Under the pieces are notes generated by a model that was not told the origin of the DNA, made no database searches, and saw nothing but the letters and a program-made list of their open reading frames with translations. Shown here one piece after another: positions 31,425 to 41,600 of a stretch of DNA of 64,000 nt; position 1 is the first letter of the stretch; each line of letters begins with the position of its first letter. This DNA comes from Symbiodinium natans (taxonomy: Eukaryota > Sar > Dinophyceae > Suessiales > Symbiodiniaceae). The position numbers were made by a program, and so were the translations under genes. Location of the stretch: contig CAJNDS010002159.1 in the NCBI GenBank assembly GCA_905221605.1, forward strand, positions 1 through 64,000. Reading direction: 5' to 3'.

Positions 31425-33665
31425 GATCTACCAGGTCTCCACAGCAGCATGGTACCCATCCGAATCCGAAGCTCCTTGAAATTTGGGAGCTCTGCGGTGA
31501 CTAAGTTACAGGCAGAGGGATTTCCTCGCTATGAACCAGGATGGGCTGTTTGGCCCCTACAAGCCCCATCAAGAGCCCCATCAGGCTCCATTTGAGGAGT
31601 TAAGCCCTAAACCCGAAAGCCCTGAAATGCCCTGAGCCCTAAGCCCTTAACTTACGGCGCAGAATAGCCCGTCCTGGAATTGTTTGATTGACCGCGCCAG
31701 CGCATGTCCGCATGGCAGCAGTCGTTCCCCTGGCTCTTTTTGCTAATTAAGTCTCTTCTAGGTAGGCCCTTGGGACACTTTTCTATTTTTCACTTGTCGG
31801 GTTATTTTCCCGGGGTTTCCGGGGCCAACCTAGGTTCTGTCGTCGGCAGTGCGTTCACACATGCAGAGTCATTGAGAAATGTTGCCAGGGCCTGCTTGCT
31901 GAGTGTTTTTATTACATTGTAGTTAAAATTATGGTTATGACTCTTCTTGATTATGGCTATGATTATGGCTATGATTATGCTGCTGGTTATTGTCCTTATT
32001 GCCAATGGTGCCATTCGGCCACGCCTATGTAGACGCGACCCTGACGCCCAACCCCCGCCGCCGGCGCCCAGCGCAATCGGCGTGAGGAGCTCGGACTGCC
32101 TGAGCAGGGTGCTCATACACTGGGTTTAGGGTTGTGAGGGCTGAGAGTTTGGTGTTTAGGGCTTAGGGTATCGGCAGTCCTGGGTTAAAAAAAGGGCTTA
32201 GGGTATTTCCCAAGTTCCCTTCCGCTTTTTATGCTAGGTTCCTTTCAGCCGTGTAGTCTGTGATATATGCTATATATTGCTATATTAGATTGTTTTTCCA
32301 CTCACGACTACTCCATATTGATTCTGTAGCATCGTATGTTGACCCAGATTTGGGGATGCTTGCAACACAAGCAGCACCCTCATGCAGTGTTTCGGGCTCA
32401 GGGTTTAGGGTTTTGCAGCTTAGCAGGTTTCAGTTTGCATCCGGAGGGCGGTATCCGACGTCGTCGTCGTCATCCTGTTGTCAAGTCACGATGGTTCATC
32501 GTTCTTATGATTGCCACTACCACCAACCCCTACCCCAACCCCGTTTGGCTATTACTGCGATTACATTCAGAGATGGAGCGTTTACAGCTGTGCTGAAGTA
32601 CACTTCACCATGCCGTTTAAAGACCAAGATTAGATTATCGCATTATTCTATTCTTAGTTGGCTTCTGTGTATTGAAAGCAGCAGACGGCTGAGAATGAGC
32701 ACACCCACATAAAGCAGAAGCTCATATGCAGTTGGCTTTCTGCATTGACTGCTGGCCTGCCAGCCCACGGATGATGGTTCAGACTTGTGATCTGCTTCAA
32801 CATGTGCCAAATTCTGGACGGAAAGGCGAGAACGGGCACAGCACACCCACATAAAGTTCGGTTTCTACTCACAGGCTGCGTAGTCTTGCCGGGCAGTGTG
32901 CAGAGACCTGGATGCAAAACTCGGCGCTTAGAACTTCCGTCAAGCACTTCGCTTACATTGCCGCCACTGCGCAAACCTTGATCAATTGGGCGACCGACAT
33001 CCAACAACCTTACTCTTATCCCCGCAGCAGTCGATAATCATTGTCCTTTCTGTTCCGATTTGACGCCGACTTTGTCTCGCCTTCTGGCTCGTCACTCCGT
33101 CCTCTTGCAAGATGCTTAAACGTGAACGTATGTATAGAATGCGCCGGAACATCATATGATCTTGTTGAAAACTTGCGTCGTCGGGCTTGAGCCTTGATTG
33201 TCCGTGAGAGGTCTTGGGAGCCCTAGCCCGCCCCATCCCCCAACTACAGGGATCACGGCTTAGACCTAAAACTATCCCTGAAACGCAATGACTCTTCAAA
33301 GCCCGAGCACTGCACCTTCCAGTCTGACTCGCTTAGTTCACCTGATCCCCCCTCCCAGCCAAACGCAATCTGGAACCCTGCATGAATCGGCTCATGAAGC
33401 GTTTCATTCACCAGCTGCGCAGGGGCATTGTTCGTGGGTCGAGATGTAGTGGTTCACATTGTAGTAGTCAATATCTCGAAGGCAAGAACAGTACTGCACC
33501 GGCTACACCCATCCGATCCCGCACGATCCCGCACGATCCCACACAAAACCTGGGGCTGGCCAGGATGCTAGATGCATCTGTAGACTTTAGGGGGCTGCAA
33601 GGTGAAACCAATCACAGTGTAAGGCAAGTTTGCGTGAAAGTGTGCATATCTGAGCTCAAGCGGCG
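31425..33665. other. stretch without firm gene
   Basis: Telomere-like words occur near 31595-31650, 32125-32215 and 32395-32415. The word GCACACCCACATAAAG occurs twice, at about 32698 and 32839. An AT-rich simple tract of ATTATGGCTATG type lies near 31930-31985. Overlapping frames on both strands at 32650-33010 show no recognised domain. Confidence 0.4.
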
Positions 33666-34310
33666 ATGGGTTCTGAAAATGGCACCAGCGCTTTGGTCAC
33701 CCATACGCTTGATGATGTCATGAAGCGACGCAGGGAAGTTTGCGCAGAGTTCGAGTCCCACCCTATGGCCACGACAGCGGATGCAACTTGTGCCATCAAG
33801 AACGGTTACAGCTGGGACCCCAACAGTTGCGACATGAGCCAGAAGAGAGGAATCACTACTGACACGCAGCTGCAATCGTTGCTGTCCGAAAGGCGTGGAA
33901 GGTGCCAAGTTCTTGAAAGCAGCCCATCCCCCGTGGTTGCGGATGCTCTGTGGAATCAGTCGTCGCGGCCTTTGCAAGCGTGCCCAAACCGCCGCCAGAC
34001 AACTTCCCCGAATGACACGACGAGCCTTCAGCAGGAGGTTCCACAGCAAGTCGGGGTTGCGACGGATGGGACGGCTGGAACAGTCGGACCGTTAGATGCC
34101 GAAGTGGAAAGGCCCATGGCTTTGAAGCTGTCCAACTGGTTGGATGCCTTGCAGGCGGGGGAATCACATCGATTCACGCGAAAGAACAGACTCATTTGTC
34201 TGGCAAAAGCCCTTGTTTTGCAGGTGCCCCAGCAACCGCACAGGACTACTGACCAATCCGAGAAGGCGCGCCACGGCACAGCCATTCCTGTGCTGAGTTG
34301 CATCGAGTAG
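33666..34310 (+). CDS. 214-codon open frame, unrecognised
   Basis: The ATG at 33666 opens 214 codons, hydrophilic and Thr/Gln-rich, including DDVMKRRREVCAEFE. A possible intron acceptor (TTTTGCAG) at 34223 suggests the last part is another exon. It lies upstream of the TBC-like gene on the same strand and could be its 5' end. No domain recognised. Confidence 0.35.
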   Translation: MGSENGTSALVTHTLDDVMKRRREVCAEFESHPMATTADATCAIKNGYSWDPNSCDMSQKRGITTDTQLQSLLSERRGRCQVLESSPSPVVADALWNQSSRPLQACPNRRQTTSPNDTTSLQQEVPQQVGVATDGTAGTVGPLDAEVERPMALKLSNWLDALQAGESHRFTRKNRLICLAKALVLQVPQQPHRTTDQSEKARHGTAIPVLSCIE

Positions 34311-34569
34311 CGAGCTAGCTTCGCTGAAGTTGGCGCTGCCTGCACTCCACAAAGGCATCCTCTGCGACGGCGCGCTTGTTGCAGCTCATGTTGCTTAAAG
34401 ATGACAATCCAACGAGTAGCCTGCACAGGACATAGGGTGTTGCTGTGCCGGTTACGCTGCTGTCGCTGTGGCTCCGTGCCTGTCTCATGACGCCATCTGC
34501 ATGAAGTGTCATTTGGAAGGATCTTGGCGGAAGCCTTTGTGTGTAAGCATCTGGCATTCCTCAACTTCA

Positions 34570-35650
34570 AAGAAGATCACATCGATGCAGCTATTCTCAT
34601 CCTGCTGCGCTACCACAGCCCTGCCGCTTGTCCTGTATCAGGTGCACCCGGGCAGCCACTGCAAATCCCAGGCAAGGTTGTGTTTGCTCAGCTGAGGCAA
34701 TGCTTCCCCGACTTGTCGGGAAGGCCCACGCTCCAGAGACGAGCATGGGCCAGGGCGGCTTGGGCTTGCTGGACCAAGTGGGTGCAAGCACAGTGCTGGA
34801 TCTGCTTTTGGGTAGGCCGTATAAGCCAGACAAAGAGGATCCGGAAGGCTTCTCATCTGCGCTGGCGCTCCTGCAGATCTGCGATGAAGCTGTGCACAGC
34901 GGCAACGAGCTAATCCTGGTCTTCGTCATTGTTGCAGTGCTGGCAGACCCTGGCCTGTCCAATCCATCAGACAGTAGGTCTGCCCATTCACTCTGGAACT
35001 CAGCACAGCGCATGCTGTCAGCAACTCCGCGCTCGATGCTGTGCATCCTAGCTGGGGCTGAGGCCCGTGATCAGGCCCTCCGTCTACCCATTGGCTCCGT
35101 TGCTCCTGATGAGATTCTGCATCACGTCTATGAGCGGCCAGAAAGTGAGTGGCGACTTGTTGTTGTGGATGTCCGGGATGCCTGTTCAGCGGGGCTTCCG
35201 GTATGTTTGCGATTGCCAGCTTCAGCGGACTTCGAGGATTTTGTAGCAAGTCTCCCAGCGGAGCAGGCTCTCCACCTGTGCTTGCTTGCCGATGATCCGC
35301 TGGAGGCTTTAAAGCTGTGTCTTCGCCTTTCGGGACCCCACGGCGCCTGCCGGCCACACGTATCCCTTGCCGAAGGTGGCTGGCAGGCAATAGAAGAGCT
35401 TGCGTCAGCTCTGCGCCTCGAGCTCTTACCAGGAACGCCCCAATGTCTTGAGTCGGACATGTCGGACATGCTAGAGACTGGCGAGAGCGCTCACAGTTTT
35501 ACAGGTACTGTAGTGGAAGTTGCAGAGCATGTGGCATCGCTGACATCCGTGGCAGCATCGGTAGCGTTTAGAGGTGCTTTCTGGGCTACAAGTGCGCATG
35601 GAGTGAAGCATGGCCATGAGATGTGTGCTGATGAATTCATGGAAGTGTGA
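34570..35650 (+). CDS. TBC plus rhodanese-domain protein, TBC1D23-like
   Basis: An exon near 34574-34640 reads AAILILLRYHSP, which fits the TBC fold's LLRYHDP segment. The main frame (about 34746-35650) has ICDEAVHSGNELILVFVIVA, which fits the LWD...LIFFVALA helices near the end of a TBC domain. Then WRLVVVDVRDACSAG, LHLCLLADDPLEALKL and HVSLAEGGWQAIEEL match the three core segments of the inactive rhodanese domain that follows TBC in TBC1D23, including the GG before the last helix. In animals TBC1D23 links endosome-derived vesicles to golgins at the trans-Golgi. The same job here is inferred. The start and the N-terminal TBC part are missing or split by unresolved introns. Confidence 0.55.
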
Positions 35651-36396
35651 GATGGCGAGCGTTTGTACATAGACGTGTAAGTTACCCGCAAATCTGCGGA
35701 ACTTTTCGGGCAACTCACATGGTGGGAGCACATTGTGTTTGTGGACGCAGCGTGCTGCCCGCAGTTTCCGTATAATCGTAACTGCCAGCCTTGCCAAATG
35801 ATTGATATGATTGCTGTGTCACGGTTCCTTCTTCCGCAAAAGGTATCTTGAATTTGGCGGCAGGCTTCGACTACTGCCCGTGTCTACAGAGTCTGCATTT
35901 TCCCGTGGCTGGAAATAGCTGGAACGAGCGGAAGATGCAGATGCTGACATATCAACTTTCAATAGGGACCCGAGTTTTTGAATTTTCTAGATTGAACCAT
36001 TCACGAAAGTGGAAGGGTCATCGCTTAGGCAGGATAGTGGGCATATAATCATTTCTTCGGCAATTTGGGAGATTGAGATTATTGGGTCTTCACCCTTACG
36101 ATTACAGAGATTTGTTTTATAGAAATATAGAATGAAAGAATATATTTAGGGCTGTTTTTTTTCTTATGCTATGCGCTTTTTTTCTTATTCTCTCTGTGTC
36201 CCGGAAGCTGTCCCGATCCCTTATGCTGCACCGTTCCTTTTATTATGCTCCAAGGTCCTTTGGTTATGCTACCACTTCTCTCGTTATTCTCACCGTTTTC
36301 TTCTTTATGCCGACCTGTCTTTTTCCCGAATGCTTCGCAGAAGGGTTCCCGTTTTAAAGTTGGGTTGGGAGGTTACCAAACGTCGTTGCGTTGTGT
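35651..36396. other. AT-richer stretch without gene
   Basis: Composition becomes AT-rich from about 35950 with T-runs near 36150-36190. No recognised gene. Confidence 0.5.
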
Positions 36397-36500
36397 CCGC
36401 AAAGCGCCCGCAAAGCGTCCGCAAGCGTCCGCAAAGCGTCCGCAAGCGTCCGCAAGCGTCCGCAAGCGTCCGCAAGCGTTCACAAAGCGTCCGCGAGTGG
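36397..36500 (+). repeat. GCGTCCGCAA tandem repeat
   Basis: Units of GCGTCCGCAA (10 bases) or GCGTCCGCAAA (11 bases), about nine copies, ending in slightly changed copies. Confidence 0.92.
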
Positions 36501-36514
36501 CGTAATGCGTGCTG

Positions 36515-37155
36515 TTAAGGGGGAACTGCACCGGACGCGCGCGCCCGTGGCGTTCCGAATCCGTCAAGCTAAGGGGGAACTCCACAGGGCGCGCGCCCCC
36601 GACGCGCGCCGCAGCGTTCAGAATTTGTCAAGCTAAGGGGGAACTCCACGGGGCTAAGGGGGAAGTCCACCGGACGCGCGCCGCGGTGGTGTGCCCGCGG
36701 CGCTCCGAATCCGTCAAGCTAAGCGAATCCGTAAGCTAAGGGGGAAGTCCACAGGACGCGCGCCGCTGTGGCGTGCTGTGGCGTTCCGCATCCGTCAAGC
36801 TAAGGGGGAACTCCACAAGGCGCACGCCCCCGACGCGCGCCGCAGCGTTCCGAATCCGTCAAGCTAAAGGGGGAACTCTACGGGGCGCGCCGTCAAGCTA
36901 AGGGGGAAGTCTACTGAACGCGCGCCGTGGTGGTGTGCCGCGGCGCTCCGAATCTGTCAAATTAAGGGGAAGTCCACCGGACGCAATCCGTCAAGCTAAG
37001 GGGGAACTCCACAGGGCGCGCGCCCCCCCCGACGCGCGCCGCAGCGTTCCGAATTCGTCAAGTTAAGGGGGAACTCAACGGGGCGTGCCGTCAAGCTAAG
37101 GGGGAAGTCTACCTAAGGAGGAAGTCTGTAGGACGCGCGCCGCTGTGGCGTGCCG
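36515..37155 (+). repeat. CpG-rich higher-order minisatellite
   Basis: Every unit has AAGCTAAGGGGGAA or a close variant (about twelve copies). Two unit types alternate. Type A continues CTCCAC, GGGCGCGCGCCCCCGACG and CGCAGCGTTCCGAATCCGTC. Type B continues GTCCACCGGACGCGCGCC and a GTGGTGTGCC stretch. Short truncated units sit between. The array is rich in CpG and GCGCGC, in sharp contrast to the AT-rich sequence after it. Confidence 0.93.
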
Positions 37156-40040
37156 GCCTTCTTTCTTTTATTTTTTCTCTTTTTTTCATTTCCCTTCAAA
37201 TTCTTTAATTGGGAATGGTGGCGGCTTTTTTGGCATATTGGAGTGTCTTAGAGAGCCCCCAGGTTTCGTAGATTCGGTAATTCATTCTTAGGAATAAATC
37301 TTTCAAGGAATAATATATGATGCATCTAAGAAGATAATGATCGTATTAGGACCCATTAAATATCCCATCTGAAGCATTCGTTGAGCTTCGATGGTCTTAT
37401 GGAATCTCCTCTATAGATCGAAATTCAATCGATCCAAATATTCTTGAAAAGAATATCCCACCGCACGCCGACAATATTCGTCGATCCGATCACCTACACC
37501 GACAACATTCGTCGACCCGATCATACAAACTAATGAATACATCCCTGGGGGGGGGGGAAAATCGCCTTACGAGAAGAATCTTGAAATATTCGTCCCCATA
37601 TGAGAAGCTTATATTCCTAGAAATACGGATTACATATCGTCCAGAATTCAAAATAAATTCGTCCAGAATTCTATATCGAAGAGGTCTGGAATGGCCGATA
37701 CTAAAATAAACCTTAAACCCTAAATCCTCAAGAATGAGGAGCTTCAAGGATCGGAATTTGGTCAGGGGTTTTGAGGGGAGGAGGTATGGTTAGTGACTTT
37801 GCACCGGGGAGCCATTCTTTGCTGATTTAAATAGCACGCAAGATTTCGATATTTTCAAGAATGTTTGCTCCGAAATACCTTTCATCGATGGATCAACCAA
37901 TAAAAAAAAGAAAAATTCCAGATACCCCAACCAAAGCGGGAAAAGACCCTCCACTATCCCTAATTATAAGGATGGAATGCCCGGACGATCACGAGAAACA
38001 ACTAGAAATACAAAAGATCCATACAAGGTGGAAAAAAATTATCCTAGTTGTGATTGCTCTCTCATGGCGGTGGCGGCAATAGTAGCCGCGAGCAGCTGCG
38101 GGAGGCAACGTGGGCGGGCAACCCCCCTAATAATGAGAGAATGATCCTAGAATCAGATGCAGAGCTTCAAATAAATTTCCATCGCATTCTACCCCACGAT
38201 ATGACCCATACGAATCATATAATGCAGAATATTCGCCCTATATAACCCATATTGAAGATCCCAATTCAGCCTAATCATATACTCCTGAAATACATCTCCC
38301 TAATAACGATAGTATCATTCATCGACCAATACACATATCCCTATCAAGAGAACCTCTCGAAAACGATGGGTTCATATCCCACATCATGAGCTACGCATCG
38401 CGCGGCCAAATCCTATTAATAACGCCCCCGACCGGCATATTTTATAACTGAGATAAATTCATATTCAACTATCTCTGCCAAGAACTGTTGCTGAAATGGA
38501 AATATAACCGCCAAGTCAAGTGGCAAATGAGAGAATCTCCTTCATAAATTAAATTTCAATGATAAGGGGACGTCCCATCGTTTCGAAGATTAATTGTAAA
38601 CCAATCATTATAATATACCTTTCAATATTATTAAGAAACATATTATAAATACCATATTTGTTACCCTATCGTACATAACAAAAAAGATAGTGCCCGATAA
38701 AATCCATTACTTATTAAAATTAGATACAAACCTCCCCAACTCCGAAATTTATCGTATACTCACGATATCAATTAATACAACATTTAAAAAAAAAAAAACC
38801 CGGGTTAATGAAGACGTAACCATAAACCCGTACTACAATAACATAAAATCAGACTTAAATAATTACCCGGCTTGCTCTGAATCAAATTAACCTTATAGAA
38901 AGCTTGAATTATTAAAGCTTAATCTAATTCTTCATTTGGATGACTACCAATTTCATTCTTCCAAAAAAAAGAAAAATGACGAATATCGAGAGCCACAAAC
39001 CTCTTCATAATCTAGAATCAACATTTAATATATACCAAATTTTATCGATAATCTTGAAAAATTATTCCTCCTTCCATACCTCAACATTAATTTAATAATT
39101 CCCTATTTTAAACGATACATCCCCCGATTCATAGCCCCATTTAACTCGCCTCAAAACATAGAAATGAAAAGATTGAATTTTCCTTCATTCGTTCGAAATA
39201 GAAAGAAACCTTATCCCTCCAAAATAAAAAAAACTAAGAAAACTAAATCCACCAATGAAAATCGCCAAGCGACACGAAGAAATCCCAATTTCGACCTTAA
39301 AATCACCTATCACCCCGAATTAAACGAAAAAGCAAAATCTCAATCAAGAAATAAAATCAAGAAGATTCATCCAGAATCTAATTCATGAAACAAAAATTAA
39401 TTTCAAAATAAATTATCCATTCATAATAACCTTATATTCTTTTATCAGAAATTGCATGTCGAAGAAATTCAAAGAATCATTAAGAATTCCTTCCTTTTGA
39501 ATCAGAATATATTGACGATAATTTCAATAAAGCTCAGACCAAAATCAAATCCATTATTTTCGTGAAGAAATCAAGTTCGCTAAGAAATTCGCTAAGAAAT
39601 ATACTATATGATATTTCATATATCCAAAAAGCCGGCTAGAAATTTAACCCCTCGTGACATTCCACGAATCATTCTCTATCCTCATTGAAAATATTTCTTC
39701 GATTGGAAATCCTAGAAAAAGGACCAAGATTGCCTATCATCGCGATGCAATCCTCAAGAATCATGTAATATTACTATTTCACGTCATTACGTTTAAAGTG
39801 GTGGCGTAATCTCCCACTTGCACTGACAGGGTATGACCTCCATCAATTGCAAGTAAAAGATTCACAGCAGGGTGTGACCTCCACTGTAGAGACGCCATTA
39901 TTGAATTTGCATAACTCTTGGGCATTGCATCTCTTACGACACAAAACGCTTGTCGAGTGTCAAAGTGCAAAAAGCAAAACGCCCCACCCCACGAACATGC
40001 CTGAGAGTTCAAAACCCCATTCCAATCTTAGAATATAAGA
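37156..40040. other. AT-rich island, origin unknown
   Basis: From about 37156 to 39780 the sequence is strongly AT-rich, unlike the GC-balanced DNA on both sides, with many GAAT/ATTC/TCGAA words and poly-A runs. Open frames are short; the longest are at 37490-37747 minus, 37861-38082 plus, 38690-38890 plus and 39164-39388 plus. They encode Lys/Ile/Asn-rich peptides without recognised domains. A G-run after CATCCCTGG lies at 37543-37557. A 30-base duplicated segment (CGACAA[T/C]ATTCGTCGA) lies at 37469 and 37499. No gene can be supported. Possible sources are organelle or foreign DNA, or a decayed repeat. Confidence 0.6.
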
Positions 40041-40194
40041 CCATGAAACAACAAAATGCCGTAATGGATTCAGAAAAAAAAAGTCCGCGCCGATTCAAAA
40101 ATAGCCCTACATAAACATGGAAGCCGGCACAGCCCGCTCGAGGAGAAGCGGTTGCAGCGCAGGTTCGGTGACCTGGACGGGGTACGAAGTTGTC

Positions 40195-40245
40195 AACAGA
40201 ATTAGGGTTTAGGGTTTAGGGCTTAGGGTTTACGGACTTTTGCTG
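40195..40245 (+). repeat. telomere-like TTTAGGG run
   Basis: Near-perfect TTAGGGTTTAGGGTTTAGGG run with one changed unit. Confidence 0.9.
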
Positions 40246-40377
40246 ATGCCTGAACCTTAAGTATTTTATGGGGCCCTGAAAGCTGCCTGGCCGGCGCCTC
40301 CCGTGCAGCAGCCGCAAACGGCCGTGTGCTCACTGCAGAAAGAGCCTCTAGGTTTTCGCTTCAGCATCATAGGGGCC

Positions 40378-40533
40378 CAGGGGATCCAGGCTATGTTTCA
40401 GGGGCTCCAAACGTGCTCTTGGCAGCCCATGTCCAACTTGCAGCAGGGGCCTCCCAGGTTGTCGTTTACACCTATCGAGGCCCTTAATAGTAACTATCAC
40501 GGGATCCAGGCTATGTTTCAGGGGCTCAAAACG
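40378..40533 (+). repeat. direct repeat pair, about 32 bases
   Basis: GGGATCCAGGCTATGTTTCA followed by GGGGCTC occurs at about 40380 and 40500, about 120 bases apart, almost identical. Confidence 0.9.
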
Positions 40534-40551
40534 GACGCACGAACGGACAGA

Positions 40552-40690
40552 TTTTTTTCGATGTCATGAGTGTTTTTTCGATGTCGGGGCTTTTTCGATG
40601 TCGTGAGGTCTTTTTTCGATGTTATCTTGCGATGTCATGGAGCTTTTTTCGATGTCGGGCCGTTGCTCTTTCGATGTTCGGGCGTGCAGA
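40552..40690 (+). repeat. TTTTTTCGATGTC tandem array
   Basis: Seven or eight copies of T(4-6)CGATGTC or CGATGTT separated by 5-12 variable bases (ATGAG, GGGGC, GTGAGG and similar). Confidence 0.92.
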
Positions 40691-41480
40691 CCCCCAAACC
40701 TTAAGATGTCCAGGTATCCCATTAATGGCATTGCCGGGATTGCTTCGAGGACCGGTAGAAACAATTGGTTGTCACGCCTTACGCTTCGTCACACTTGCGG
40801 GCTGTGGAACGAGGAACTTTCTAGATTCCCTGTTGACGGCTGTGCCTCGGTCGTTTTCTGAGGGCTTGTTCGAATTGACTGCGCTCCGCAGGCCTGTGTT
40901 AAGGGGTTTGGGTACTCGGGAGCACGACAATGGCACGACAGTGTGGAAGAAAAGTCGAAGTCGCGGTCTCTTTGACCAAAACCAGGGGCTTCAAATCTTG
41001 GGCTAAATGTCTCTCGCTCCCTTCTGTTTAGCTGAGAACTTTCCGAAGCCAAGCGCCTCCTCGAAGCCAGGGGCCAGAACACCACCTGGGAAGCGAAAAA
41101 CAAAAAGTGCCGTCGACGCTGCGCTTTGGTCCCATGGGTGGTGCTTTTGAGGATGTTTGTCATCTGAACCGTGGCAGCTATGGCAGCAATGCGCCTGCCA
41201 AAGACTTTTGGATTTTCTTCTTGACCAGCCTTTCTTTCAAGCTCCCACGTAGCCAAAGATGGTATCACAGACGCAAACAATCCCTACGGCTGCGTGTGAA
41301 CGATCTGGTGTTCCCCAGCAGTCCTACTGATCCTCCTACCAGCGTTGTCGTTTTTCCACTCTGAGTCCGAAGCTGGAACGAGGATGTTGAAGTGAGAACC
41401 TGATTGCAGAGAATGACCCAAGGTTTTGATCAGCAACGAACCCTGAGGGCACAAAAACAAGTCGCAGTTCAAATCGCTTT
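40691..41480. other. stretch with overlapping open frames, no recognised gene
   Basis: A minus frame at 40789-41280 (163 codons) and a plus frame at 40566-41006 overlap. Neither shows a recognised domain. The minus frame begins with an ordered stretch (MFASVIPSLATWELERKAGQ), so it may be an exon. Confidence 0.25.
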
Positions 41481-41600
41481 CCATTGTGTGCCATTGTGCG
41501 CCGTTGTGTGCCATTGCGTGCCATTGTGTGCCATTATGTGCCTTTGTATGCCGTGTGCCATTGCGTGCCGTTGCGTGCCGTTGCGTGCCGTTGTGGGGCC
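41481..41600 (+). repeat. CCATTGTGTG tandem array
   Basis: About eleven units of TGTGCCATTG / CGTGCCGTTG type, 10 bases each with a few 11-base or shorter ones. The last block is homogeneous (CGTGCCGTTG). Confidence 0.92.

Noticed and set aside
33740-33775. GAGTTCGAGTCCCACC as a tRNA T-arm or RNA polymerase III B box
   Set aside because: Flanking bases cannot form the T stem, no anticodon arm was found upstream, and it lies in an open frame.
34028-34570. 180-codon minus frame opposite the TBC-like gene
   Set aside because: It is a shadow of plus-strand coding sequence and shows no domain.
36171-36739. Ser/Ala/Lys and Gly/Arg frames over the GCGTCCGCAA and CpG-rich arrays
   Set aside because: They follow the repeat period and have no independent support.
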